The notes under the pieces are model-generated. The model worked only from the letters and a program-made list of their open reading frames with translations, made no database searches and was not told the DNA's origin. From NCBI GenBank assembly GCA_028698535.1, contig JAQVDA010000045.1, forward strand, positions 1 to 6,174: a DNA stretch of 6,174 bases, read 5' to 3'. The position numbers and the translations under genes are program-made. This DNA is from Bacilli bacterium. GTDB taxonomy: Bacteria; Bacillota_I; Bacilli_A; RF39; UBA660. Numbering within the stretch: position 1 is the stretch's first letter; each line of letters begins with the position of its first letter. Positions 1 to 5,215 of the stretch are shown here, piece by piece.

Positions 1-116
1 TTAGTATTTATAACGATATTATATTGTTCGGTGACAACTTCTTTGGTTTTTATTTTACTATAAATATCATCATAACTTTTATTAGATACTAATAAGGTAG
101 GTAAATGACTGCTGGT
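1..116 (-). pseudogene. Remnant of an ABC transporter permease (FtsX/MacB-like), partial
   Basis: A 38-codon open stretch on the minus strand, in a different frame from the ATPase fragment just upstream, runs off the left edge. It has no start codon of its own and is preceded by an in-frame TAA at 117-119. Its translation includes [18 protein letters not shown] followed by a Glu/Lys-rich stretch. This resembles the extracytoplasmic part of FtsX/MacB-type permeases, where a 'val-ser-x-lys-x-tyr-asp' element is common. The permease partner normally follows the ATPase gene, which supports the reading. My interpretation is that a deletion removed the rest of the ATPase and the start of the permease. 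The assignment rests on a short stretch recognised by eye, so the family call is tentative; the open frame itself is certain. Confidence 0.4.
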
Positions 117-289
117 TTATCCACACCCCCAATGATATGTAATAAAGTGGACTTGCCGGTACCGCTTGCCCCTACTATTGAAACAAATTCTCCTTTTTTT
201 ATCGTAAAAGAAATACCGTCTAGAGCTTTTACTAAGGTTTCCCCTTTGCCATATGTTTTATATAGTTGTTCTACTCTTAAAACCTCCAT
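89..289 (-). pseudogene. Truncated ABC transporter ATP-binding protein (MacB/LolD-type), N-terminal fragment
   Basis: This 66-residue reading frame starts at ATG with a strong Shine-Dalgarno (AAGGGAGG at 296-303). It begins like a MacB/LolD-class ATPase that powers FtsX-type permeases, often for peptide or antimicrobial export. The A-loop Tyr lies near residue 13 and Walker A (GASGTGKST) at residues 40-48, followed by the family-typical [11 protein letters not shown] to residue 59. After Pro59 the similarity stops abruptly: the usual 'TSGxVxxDG' segment, Q-loop, signature motif, Walker B and H-loop are all missing, and a TAG ends the frame seven codons later. A complete family member has about 220-250 residues. 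Without Walker B and the signature motif it cannot hydrolyse ATP. It lies 26 bases after the deacetylase gene and could be cotranscribed with it. A rearrangement in the genome is the simplest explanation; an assembly error is the alternative. Confidence 0.8.
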
Positions 290-315
290 TATTAGCCTCC
301 CTTGTTTTTATTAAT

Positions 316-945
316 TTAATTAGATAGACGATGGTGAGCATGATACGATCCTTTAGTTAATGGTTGCATTTGAAATCCATAAGTTTTTAATAATATAATT
401 ATTCTTGGTAACGCTTCAACAGTAATGAGCCTAGTACTATGTAATAAGATTAAAGCGATGGTTTTATCCTTTATTTGGTCTTCAATGTTATTTACTATTT
501 GATCTGCATTATCAGCTAAGATATCGCCACTATCAACATTCCAATCAAAGTATTCAAAGCCCCGTTGTTGAAGAATTTTAATATATCCAGTTATTTGTTC
601 CGGCGTAGCCATCAAAGTAGAACTGCCCCCCGGAAAACGAAAAAGGTTGTGATGCTGACCAGTTAAATTATAAATTATTTTATCAGTTAATTCTAACTCA
701 TTAATAAAATTGGTCGCGTTTAGATAGATAAGATTATAATCATGGGTATATGAATGGTTGCCTATTTGGTGGCCCTCTTTTTTCAGCCGCTGAATTACAT
801 CCGGAAAGCGTTTGGCATTTATGCCAATAATAAAGAAAGTCCCTTTAACCTGATATTGATTTAAAATATTAATAATTTCATTAGTATATACCGTCGGGCC
901 ATCATCAAAAGTTAAATACGCAATCTTATCATACAATTGAATCAA
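316..945 (-). CDS. Polysaccharide deacetylase (NodB homology, CE4 family)
   Basis: This is a metal-dependent deacetylase of N-acetylated glycans, most likely peptidoglycan or another cell-surface polymer. All five CE4 motifs are visible: TFDDGP at residues 12-17 (Asp14 catalytic base, Asp15 metal ligand), HSYTH at 64-68 (His64 and His68 metal ligands), RFPGGSS at 103-109, DWNVDSGD at 134-141, and LLHST at 167-171 with His169. The pattern matches the small clostridial/Bacilli subgroup with RFPGGSS. At 209 residues it is just the catalytic domain, with no signal peptide or membrane anchor, although family members normally act outside the cell. The frame is closed upstream by TAA at 970-972, so no signal sequence is available in frame. 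No ATG is available; the candidates are TTG at 943-945 or TTG at 934-936. The second is better spaced (about 9 bases) from the G-rich stretch at 946-950. No convincing promoter was found. Confidence 0.88.
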   Translation of the reverse strand: MIQLYDKIAYLTFDDGPTVYTNEIINILNQYQVKGTFFIIGINAKRFPDVIQRLKKEGHQIGNHSYTHDYNLIYLNATNFINELELTDKIIYNLTGQHHNLFRFPGGSSTLMATPEQITGYIKILQQRGFEYFDWNVDSGDILADNADQIVNNIEDQIKDKTIALILLHSTRLITVEALPRIIILLKTYGFQMQPLTKGSYHAHHRLSN

Positions 946-951
946 ACCCCC

Positions 952-979
952 AATATAATAAAATTTATCTTATTATATT
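952..979. repeat. Inverted repeat upstream of the deacetylase gene
   Basis: AATATAATAA (952-961) and TTATTATATT (970-979) are perfect 10-bp inverted arms around an 8-base loop. They sit just 5' of the G-rich stretch used for initiation of the deacetylase. The arms contain only A and T, so an RNA hairpin would be weak, and such repeats arise by chance more often in AT-rich DNA. A TATAAT hexamer (minus strand, 972-977) lies inside the downstream arm, but no good -35 accompanies it. It could be an operator, a weak leader hairpin or chance. Confidence 0.35.
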
Positions 980-1059
980 AGGAGAACTTGGTTATGACCT
1001 TAAATTATTAGAATTTGCGTTTTTATTTTTTAAAAAAATAATCACAAGTGAGTAACTGC

Positions 1060-1830
1060 TTACCCTACTCGACGTGATTGAATCTCCGCAATTTTTTCTA
1101 ATACTTCTTTAGCGTTAGCTTCGTTTATTTCAATATAACCTAATTCTTTTAACGCTTGGACTTTGGCTGAATTTAACTCTTGAGTACGACTTAATTTTTC
1201 TTCCTTTTTCTGCTCTATTTCTTGAATAAACCGTTTATGAGTTTCCGCTACTTTCGTTTTTGAAGCTCCACCATTATAATACAAAGTCATCGCTGAGTAC
1301 ATAATGCTTTCAAAAATAAATTGTTGTTCGTTATCATAAACAAACTCCATTGGTGATGTAAACCCTGTTGCTTTTGATATATACGCAAGAATATATTCCA
1401 ATTCTTTAACTGTTTCCATAGACTGTAAGAAATGATATAAATAACGTATGGTATTAATAGTATTTTTATCGCGTTCATCAGTTAATTTTTCCTTTAATAA
1501 CTGCATAATATCGGTAAATATTTCTTGTTCCTTTTTATTAAAACCCTTAAAATCACTTAGGCCTTCATTAGTATCCGCGTTAATAATTTGATTTAATTTA
1601 GCTTCAACTTCTATAATATAATCCGTATTAATCGTTATTTTGTCTAATTCCGATGATGATTTGATATTAAGTAAATCAAAAAACTTTAACTTCTTCTCCT
1701 TAGGCCAAAGATCAATATCCCCCATTTCTAAGTAATTGTATACCATTTGTCGTGAAACACCTAAATATTTGGCTAGACTAACTTTTGATATTTGTAACTC
1801 TTGTAATATACGATCTACCTTCTGCATCAT
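1060..1830 (-). CDS. Helix-turn-helix protein of unknown function
   Basis: I do not recognise this 256-residue protein beyond its N-terminus. Residues about 5-36 form an XRE-like helix-turn-helix: a Leu-rich first helix, then SLAKYLGVSRQMVYNYLE at 18-35, where the 'LGVSRQ' turn and recognition helix are typical. The remaining 200 residues are soluble, mainly helical and charged. They include a conserved-looking aromatic stretch near 171-186 (FIFESIMYSAMTLYYN) and a Lys/Glu-rich probable coiled coil near 196-225. There is no signal peptide, membrane segment or obvious ligand or enzyme motif. The start is the first of two consecutive ATGs, 8 bases after an AGGAGG at 1839-1844. The gene has its own promoter, and a 26-bp palindrome overlaps the -35 box, which suggests autorepression (inference). 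It could also control the downstream deacetylase and ABC genes. A role as a transcription factor is likely, its signal unknown. Confidence 0.7.
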   Translation of the reverse strand: MMQKVDRILQELQISKVSLAKYLGVSRQMVYNYLEMGDIDLWPKEKKLKFFDLLNIKSSSELDKITINTDYIIEVEAKLNQIINADTNEGLSDFKGFNKKEQEIFTDIMQLLKEKLTDERDKNTINTIRYLYHFLQSMETVKELEYILAYISKATGFTSPMEFVYDNEQQFIFESIMYSAMTLYYNGGASKTKVAETHKRFIQEIEQKKEEKLSRTQELNSAKVQALKELGYIEINEANAKEVLEKIAEIQSRRVG

Positions 1831-1850
1831 AACTAAAACCTCCTAATTAT

Positions 1851-1878
1851 ATTTTATCACTTTCAACATCATTGTCAA
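1851..1878 (-). promoter_or_regulatory. SigA-type promoter of the HTH gene
   Basis: On the minus strand a perfect -35 TTGACA (1873-1878) is followed after 16 bases by TAAAAT (1851-1856), one mismatch from TATAAT. The predicted transcript start near 1844 falls at the AGGAGG ribosome binding site, giving a leader of only about 14 bases. The -35 box lies within the palindrome at 1872-1897. Confidence 0.7.
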
Positions 1879-1897
1879 GTTGTAAACAAGATGACAA
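1872..1897. promoter_or_regulatory. Nested 26-bp palindromic operator candidate
   Basis: The plus strand reads TTGTCA, 2 bases, TTGT, AA, ACAA, 2 bases, TGACAA. All 20 arm positions are symmetric around 1884/1885 apart from the short spacers. Each half contains two TTGT elements 8 bases apart (ACAA on the other half), the layout expected for cooperative dimers of an HTH regulator. It covers the -35 box of the HTH gene, so occupation should block RNA polymerase. The obvious candidate ligand is the HTH protein itself (inference). It lacks a T-tract, so a terminator for mnmA is less likely. Confidence 0.6.
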
Positions 1898-1900
1898 CGC

Positions 1901-3007
1901 TTATAGAAAGTGACGACGCTGATTATTAAATAGGGCTTCTTTAATAATACCGCCACCTAAACATTCATCCTCAGCATAAAAAACACAAGCTTGTCCTGGT
2001 GTAACGGCTTTTATTTTTTGCGGATATAAAACCTTAATAGTATCATTAGTTAAATATTCTAAAGTAACCGCTTGTGGTGATTGACGATAACGAAATTGTG
2101 CCAGACACTGCTTTGGCTTATGACTTCCTAACCAATTAACGTTTTCAATAATGGCCGCATCACTATATAAAAATTCATTCTTATCCCCAAGAGCCACATA
2201 TAAAATATTTTGTTTTAAGTCTTTACCAACTACAAATAGTTTTTCTTGTTGACCACCAACATTTAAGCCCCGACGTTGTCCAATCGTATAATTCATTAAT
2301 CCTTGGTGCTTACCAATTGTTTCCTTGGTTGTTAAATTAACAATAGGACCTGGTTTAATGGGTAAATAGTTACGCAAAAAATTAGTAAATTTACGTTCGC
2401 CAATAAAACAAATACCAGTTGATCCCTTTTTGGTGGCGGTGATTAAATTATTTTCAGCGGCAAACCTTCTAACTTCCTGTTTGGTTAAATCCCCAATAGG
2501 AAACAAAACATCTTGTAATTGTTTTTTGGAAAGTTGTGATAGAAAATAAGTTTGATCTTTGTTCTTGTCAAGGGCACGATATAACTTACCGTCAACTAAA
2601 CGGGCATAGTGTCCAGTGGCTACAAAATCAGCCCCTAGTCTTTTAGCTTCTTTAATAAACAAATCAAACTTAATATATTTATTACACATAATATCAGGGT
2701 TAGGAGTTCGCCCTTTTTTTAATTCAGTTAAAAAATAAGTAAAGACATAATCCCAATATTCTTTGACAAAATCCACCCGCTGTAATTTAATCTTCAGTTT
2801 AGCACACACAGAGGCGGCATCATTATAGTCTTGCTCCTGTGGACAAATAAAATCATGCAGATGGGGGTTTCCTAAAACATCATTATTTATGGTGCTATCC
2901 CAGTTACGCATAAATAAACCGATGACTTGATACCCCTGTTGTTTTAATAATAAAGCGGCTACCGATGAATCAACCCCGCCACTCATTCCGACTACTACTG
3001 TTTTCAT
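1901..3007 (-). CDS. mnmA: tRNA-specific 2-thiouridylase MnmA
   Basis: MnmA is a cytosolic enzyme that uses ATP and a persulfide sulfur, delivered from a cysteine desulfurase, to thiolate U34 of the tRNAs for Lys, Glu and Gln, securing decoding of their codons. The 368-residue product has the family's usual length. It shows the PP-loop SGGVDSS at residues 9-15 for ATP adenylation, NPDIMCN with catalytic Cys108, and GSTGICFIGER with the persulfide-forming Cys200. TGHYAR lies at 131-136 and YTIGQRRGL at 240-248, before the C-terminal beta-barrel domain that ends near the Cys349 region. The ATG follows AGGTGAT (3011-3017). It lies just after spoIIM, whose last codons overlap the -35 of a dedicated promoter, so it can be expressed apart from sporulation. 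No sulfur-donor gene is adjacent here. No clear terminator separates it from the HTH gene. Confidence 0.97.
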   Translation of the reverse strand: MKTVVVGMSGGVDSSVAALLLKQQGYQVIGLFMRNWDSTINNDVLGNPHLHDFICPQEQDYNDAASVCAKLKIKLQRVDFVKEYWDYVFTYFLTELKKGRTPNPDIMCNKYIKFDLFIKEAKRLGADFVATGHYARLVDGKLYRALDKNKDQTYFLSQLSKKQLQDVLFPIGDLTKQEVRRFAAENNLITATKKGSTGICFIGERKFTNFLRNYLPIKPGPIVNLTTKETIGKHQGLMNYTIGQRRGLNVGGQQEKLFVVGKDLKQNILYVALGDKNEFLYSDAAIIENVNWLGSHKPKQCLAQFRYRQSPQAVTLEYLTNDTIKVLYPQKIKAVTPGQACVFYAEDECLGGGIIKEALFNNQRRHFL

Positions 3008-3023
3008 AATATCACCTATTATT

Positions 3024-3052
3024 ATTATACCATGTTAACAAATTAAGGTAAA
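3024..3052 (-). promoter_or_regulatory. Extended -10 promoter of mnmA
   Basis: On the minus strand TATAAT (3024-3029) is preceded by TGG, an extended -10 (TGnTATAAT). After a 17-base spacer upstream lies TTTACC (3047-3052), four of six matches to the -35. The -35 lies at the end of spoIIM. The predicted start near 3017 is at the edge of the ribosome binding site, so the leader would be about 10 bases. The hexamer quality is good; the exact start is inferred. Confidence 0.6.
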
Positions 3053-3663
3053 AAAAATCTAATAATATTCGGGATGACAAAAACAGTATATAAAATAACG
3101 ATACTAGTTAGAATAAGCGTCATACTTAGAATTTTAAGGTAACGGTTCATTATCTCAGCAAAATTAATGGTTTTTGATTTAAGTAGAGCTAATAGTAGAT
3201 TGATAGAAAAAGTAACCGCATAATAACCTAAAATCATCGTTATAATTACAGTAATAATATAATGTGGGAAGATATAAAGTAAAGCAATGAAGAGTCCATA
3301 TATTTTATATTGATAGATGATGCTAGTAATACCAAAGCCAATAATAAAACCTTTAAAAAAGAGAAAAAAGAGAATTAGAGGTAACCCAATAATTGATAAC
3401 CCTAGTAACCATAATAAAATAATATAGGAAAAATTAGCTAAAAAGTTATTTTTTAAAGCCCATAAATAATTTAAGTTATTATCTTTAATACTATCAAAAT
3501 AAGCCTTAACTTTATTAATTACCAATAGTTTGTCATGGTTGTCCAAAATACTCATAAATAAAGAACCACAAAAACAACCAGCGAGAATTAAACCAAAAAT
3601 AAAAGCATAGCCACGTTTACGCCGGGATAACTCTTTTTTAAACTCTTGGTATATGGTAATCAT
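3043..3663 (-). CDS. spoIIM: Stage II sporulation protein M (SpoIIM)
   Basis: SpoIIM is the membrane subunit of the SpoIID-SpoIIM-SpoIIP complex, which remodels septal peptidoglycan and drives engulfment of the forespore by the mother cell membrane. The 206-residue product is close to the roughly 214 residues of the B. subtilis protein. It has a basic cytoplasmic N-terminus (RRKRG at 14-18), a membrane span near 19-40, an exposed loop of about 35 residues, and further spans near 76-92, 93-116, 121-147 and 175-200. The hallmark stretch around 85-110 contains WLLGLSIIGLPL and FFKGFIIGFG. The ATG at 3661-3663 follows AAAGGGTGAT (3667-3676). In B. subtilis the gene is under SigE; a CATAAAAT element upstream is compatible but weak. 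It is divergent from the Prli42-like gene and followed by mnmA. SpoIID and SpoIIP are not in this window. Confidence 0.9.
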   Translation of the reverse strand: MITIYQEFKKELSRRKRGYAFIFGLILAGCFCGSLFMSILDNHDKLLVINKVKAYFDSIKDNNLNYLWALKNNFLANFSYIILLWLLGLSIIGLPLILFFLFFKGFIIGFGITSIIYQYKIYGLFIALLYIFPHYIITVIITMILGYYAVTFSINLLLALLKSKTINFAEIMNRYLKILSMTLILTSIVILYTVFVIPNIIRFFLP

Positions 3664-3700
3664 CTTATCACCCTTTAACTAATAATATTAATAACAAGGT

Positions 3701-3730
3701 ATTTTATGCTTGGCAAAAGAGGCAAATAAT
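3701..3730 (-). promoter_or_regulatory. Possible SigE-like promoter of spoIIM
   Basis: On the minus strand CATAAAAT (3701-3708) differs by one base from the SigE -10 consensus CATACAAT. The AT-rich element ATTATTT (3724-3730) lies 15 bases upstream and is only a loose -35 match. The support is mainly that spoIIM is a SigE gene in B. subtilis. AT-rich DNA yields such matches often, so this is a candidate only. It overlaps the opposing SigA promoter of the miniprotein gene. Confidence 0.25.
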
Positions 3731-3738
3731 ATTATAAT
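3710..3738 (+). promoter_or_regulatory. SigA-type promoter of the Prli42-like gene
   Basis: TTGGCA (3710-3715) is five of six to the -35, followed by a 17-base spacer and a perfect TATAAT (3733-3738). The predicted start near 3745 lies just before the ribosome binding site GAGGTGAT (3747-3754), so the leader is about 15 bases. This is the best-formed promoter in the window and argues strongly that the short frame downstream is a real gene. Confidence 0.75.
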
Positions 3739-3759
3739 TTTGTTATGAGGTGATTGACA

Positions 3760-3849
3760 ATGAATAAAAAAGTAACTAAAGTAGTCGCATATATTTTAAT
3801 CTTTGGTTTGTTATTATCGATATTATCCAGTATTTTACTTTTATTTTAA
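3760..3849 (+). CDS. prli42: 29-residue membrane miniprotein, Prli42-like
   Basis: This is the only plus-strand gene: ATG at 3760, TAA at 3847-3849, product MNKKVTKVVAYILIFGLL then LSILSSILLLF. A basic N-terminus (Lys3, Lys4, Lys7) is followed by one membrane span at about 9-29. The layout and the 'NKK..K.VVY' start with a Leu/Ser-rich tail match Prli42, a widespread Firmicutes miniprotein that in Listeria tethers the stressosome to the membrane through its basic N-terminus. Gene structure support is strong: a SigA promoter with 17-base spacing, GAGGTGAT 5 bases before the ATG, and a palindromic terminator directly after the stop. It sits between spoIVB (convergent) and spoIIM (divergent). 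Whether this organism has a stressosome cannot be told from here. A toxin-like or other membrane miniprotein is the main alternative; no antitoxin RNA or partner is evident. Confidence 0.7.
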   Translation: MNKKVTKVVAYILIFGLLLSILSSILLLF

Positions 3850-3879
3850 TGGAAAAAGACTCATATGAGTCTTTTTCTA
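3850..3879. terminator. Bidirectional terminator between prli42-like gene and spoIVB
   Basis: GAAAAAGACTC (3852-3862) and GAGTCTTTTTC (3867-3877) form a perfect 11-bp stem around ATAT, extendable by a G-U and an A-T pair. On the plus strand a further run of six T (3881-3886) follows; in both directions the 3' arm itself ends in five T. It starts at the last base of the space after the miniprotein stop and takes in the spoIVB stop codon (TAG, 3877-3879), so the two convergent genes share it. Confidence 0.85.
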
Positions 3880-4875
3880 ATTTTTTGCTTCCTCCAGCAT
3901 CCATTTGAGATAAATTCCATAACCTTTCTTGGAATCATCAATAATAACGTGGGTCACGGCCCCTATTATCTGATTATTTTGAATAATGGGGCTACCACTC
4001 ATGCCTTGCACTACTCCCCCAGTGACATCTAATAACTTATCATCAATAATTTCAAATAAAATGTTTTTAAATTTTTGATGGTCATTGTTATTTAGTTTAA
4101 TAATATTAATATCAAATGCTTCCACCTTTTGTTCGGTTAAAACAGTATAAATCGTTGCGGGTCCCAAGGTTACTTCACTCGGTTGGGCTACTTTTAAGCT
4201 TGGCCGATTAGGTAACGCTCCGGTATAAGCGCCAAAAACCCCAGAGACGGTATTATTATAAATTGAACCTAAAATCTTATCGGCATAAAAGCGGGCATTT
4301 TTTTCGCCAGGACTACCACGAATACTTTTTTCAATCCCAACGACATCAGATTTAAAAATTTTCCCATCTTTTACTTCAATCTTTTGGCCAGTTGTTTTTT
4401 CTATAATTTCATGTCCTAACGCACCAAAAGTTTTAGTATTAGGGTCAATATAGGTTAAAGTACCAATCCCATTGACACTGTCTTTTACGTATAAGCCAGT
4501 TTTGTAAACATTATCATTATGTTTAGCTAGGGTTAAAATGGTTTCTGAGAAAACATTGTTCCGTTGATATCTAATAATTAAATTAGTATATTGTTTACTT
4601 TTGTTAATTTCCGATACCATATCAGAAATAGTATAAACATCAGCATTATTAATGGCGATAATTTTATCACCAATTCGTAACCCAGCATCTTTTCCCGGAT
4701 ACTCACCATTAACCTTATAAAGTCCGACGATAATAATACCTTTAGAATTAATTTGAATACCAATATTTTCCCCACCAGGAATAACATAAGCGGAATAAGC
4801 AAAGACAAAGGATGGAATAATATAAAGGACTAGGAGAAAAGCATAAGCAATGTTTTTAAATTTTTTTAAAAACAT
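3877..4875 (-). CDS. spoIVB: SpoIVB serine peptidase (forespore signalling protease)
   Basis: In B. subtilis SpoIVB is made in the forespore, crosses into the intermembrane space and cleaves SpoIVFA, which frees SpoIVFB to process pro-SigK in the mother cell. With the start used here the product has 332 residues, against 426 in B. subtilis. It shows an N-terminal membrane or signal segment (about 8-28), a PDZ domain (about 38-115, with GLRIGDKIIAIN), and an S55-family peptidase domain. FGALGHEI carries the presumed catalytic His155, and QGMSGSPI the Ser293. An Asp (278) lies 15 residues before this serine, the spacing of the B. subtilis Asp-Ser pair. IGAVTHV and GYGIYLKWM close the domain. 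An ATG at 4882-4884 would add three residues but touches the ribosome binding site directly; the ATG at 4873-4875 lies 9 bases from it and is preferred. It follows xseB and ends in a shared terminator. No clear SigG or SigF promoter was recognised. Confidence 0.94.
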   Translation of the reverse strand: MFLKKFKNIAYAFLLVLYIIPSFVFAYSAYVIPGGENIGIQINSKGIIIVGLYKVNGEYPGKDAGLRIGDKIIAINNADVYTISDMVSEINKSKQYTNLIIRYQRNNVFSETILTLAKHNDNVYKTGLYVKDSVNGIGTLTYIDPNTKTFGALGHEIIEKTTGQKIEVKDGKIFKSDVVGIEKSIRGSPGEKNARFYADKILGSIYNNTVSGVFGAYTGALPNRPSLKVAQPSEVTLGPATIYTVLTEQKVEAFDINIIKLNNNDHQKFKNILFEIIDDKLLDVTGGVVQGMSGSPIIQNNQIIGAVTHVIIDDSKKGYGIYLKWMLEEAKN

Positions 4876-4880
4876 TCTTG

Positions 4881-4892
4881 TCATCTCCTTTT
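4881..4892 (-). promoter_or_regulatory. Ribosome binding site that decides the spoIVB start
   Basis: The minus strand reads AAAAGGAGATGA, a long match to the anti-Shine-Dalgarno. The first ATG (4882-4884) lies inside this element with zero spacing, whereas the second in-frame ATG (4873-4875) has the ideal 9-base gap. The short form of SpoIVB, beginning MFLKKFKN, is therefore the likely product. Confidence 0.75.
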
Positions 4893-4946
4893 CAAAATAC
4901 AGACTACATTATTATTATTAAATTTTAAAGGTTTTTTATAAGCAAT

Positions 4947-4975
4947 AAAAAATGCCATTTTATTTGCCATTTTTT
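4947..4975 (-). terminator. Imperfect terminator after xseB
   Basis: On the minus strand, 15 bases past the xseB stop, AAAAAATG and CATTTTTT (plus-strand 4947-4954 and 4968-4975) form an 8-bp stem. A single G-G mismatch and two more pairs continue it to a 7-base loop, and the 3' arm ends in six T. The stem is built from two direct copies of AAATGGCA. It is A/T-rich and so moderate at best, but well placed to end the xseAB transcript before spoIVB. Confidence 0.5.
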
Positions 4976-4989
4976 TATTTTTTTAAACT

Positions 4990-5214
4990 TTAAGTTTCTA
5001 AATCAAAATCAACTAACTTATCATCACTGGTTAAAATTTTATTAACTTGTTGTTCAACATTAGTTAATTTATCACTACATTCTTTAGCTAATTTCATAGC
5101 TTCATTAAACTTATCAATCGCATCATCTAAATTGACGTCGCCACTTTCTAATTCACGTACAATCTTTTCTAATTGTTTTAGTTTTTCTTCAAAACTTATT
5201 TCCTTCTTAACCAT
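4990..5214 (-). CDS. xseB: Exodeoxyribonuclease VII small subunit
   Basis: XseB is the small, all-helical subunit of exonuclease VII, which degrades single-stranded DNA from either end into acid-soluble oligonucleotides during repair and recombination. Several copies bind the C-terminal helices of one XseA. The 74-residue product has the family's size (about 70-80) and its hallmark opening: SFEEKLKQLEKIVRELESG at 7-25, then VNLDDAIDKFNEAMKLAKEC at 27-46, the two helices of the hairpin, and an acidic tail. Its ATG lies one base after the TAA of xseA, with AAGGAGG (5221-5227) inside the xseA coding sequence, so the two are translationally coupled. That keeps subunit synthesis balanced. Confidence 0.96.
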   Translation of the reverse strand: MVKKEISFEEKLKQLEKIVRELESGDVNLDDAIDKFNEAMKLAKECSDKLTNVEQQVNKILTSDDKLVDFDLET

Positions 5215-5215
5215 C

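Noticed and set aside
105..314. Plus-strand open frame of 69 codons
   Set aside because: It lies antisense to the ATPase fragment, whose Walker A and ribosome binding site are clear. It has no ribosome binding site and a composition with no recognisable domain.
972..1000. SigA promoter for the deacetylase
   Set aside because: TATAAT is present on the minus strand at 972-977, but at spacers of 16-18 bases no hexamer resembles TTGACA and no extended -10 TG is present.
1023..1059. Possible terminator after the HTH gene
   Set aside because: A run of seven T follows a TCAC/GTGA symmetry on the minus strand, but the usable stem is only three pairs around CTTG. Too weak to call.
1287..1478. Minus-strand open frame of 63 codons inside the HTH gene
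   Set aside because: It is a shifted-frame shadow of the 256-residue gene, without its own ribosome binding site or motifs.
4578..4808. Hydrophobic minus-strand open frame of 76 codons inside spoIVB
   Set aside because: It overlaps the PDZ coding region in another frame; its hydrophobic look comes from AT-rich codons. There is no initiation signal.
4908..4920. ATT trinucleotide repeat upstream of spoIVB (similar run near 3018-3029 upstream of mnmA)
   Set aside because: About four units each; common in AT-rich intergenic DNA and the mnmA run is explained by its -10 region. No evidence for phase variation.
4913..4941. SigG-like promoter for spoIVB
   Set aside because: TTATA and AATAATA lie 17 bases apart on the minus strand, but the -10 lacks the C of CATnnTA and falls in an ATT repeat. 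The match is at chance level in such AT-rich DNA.
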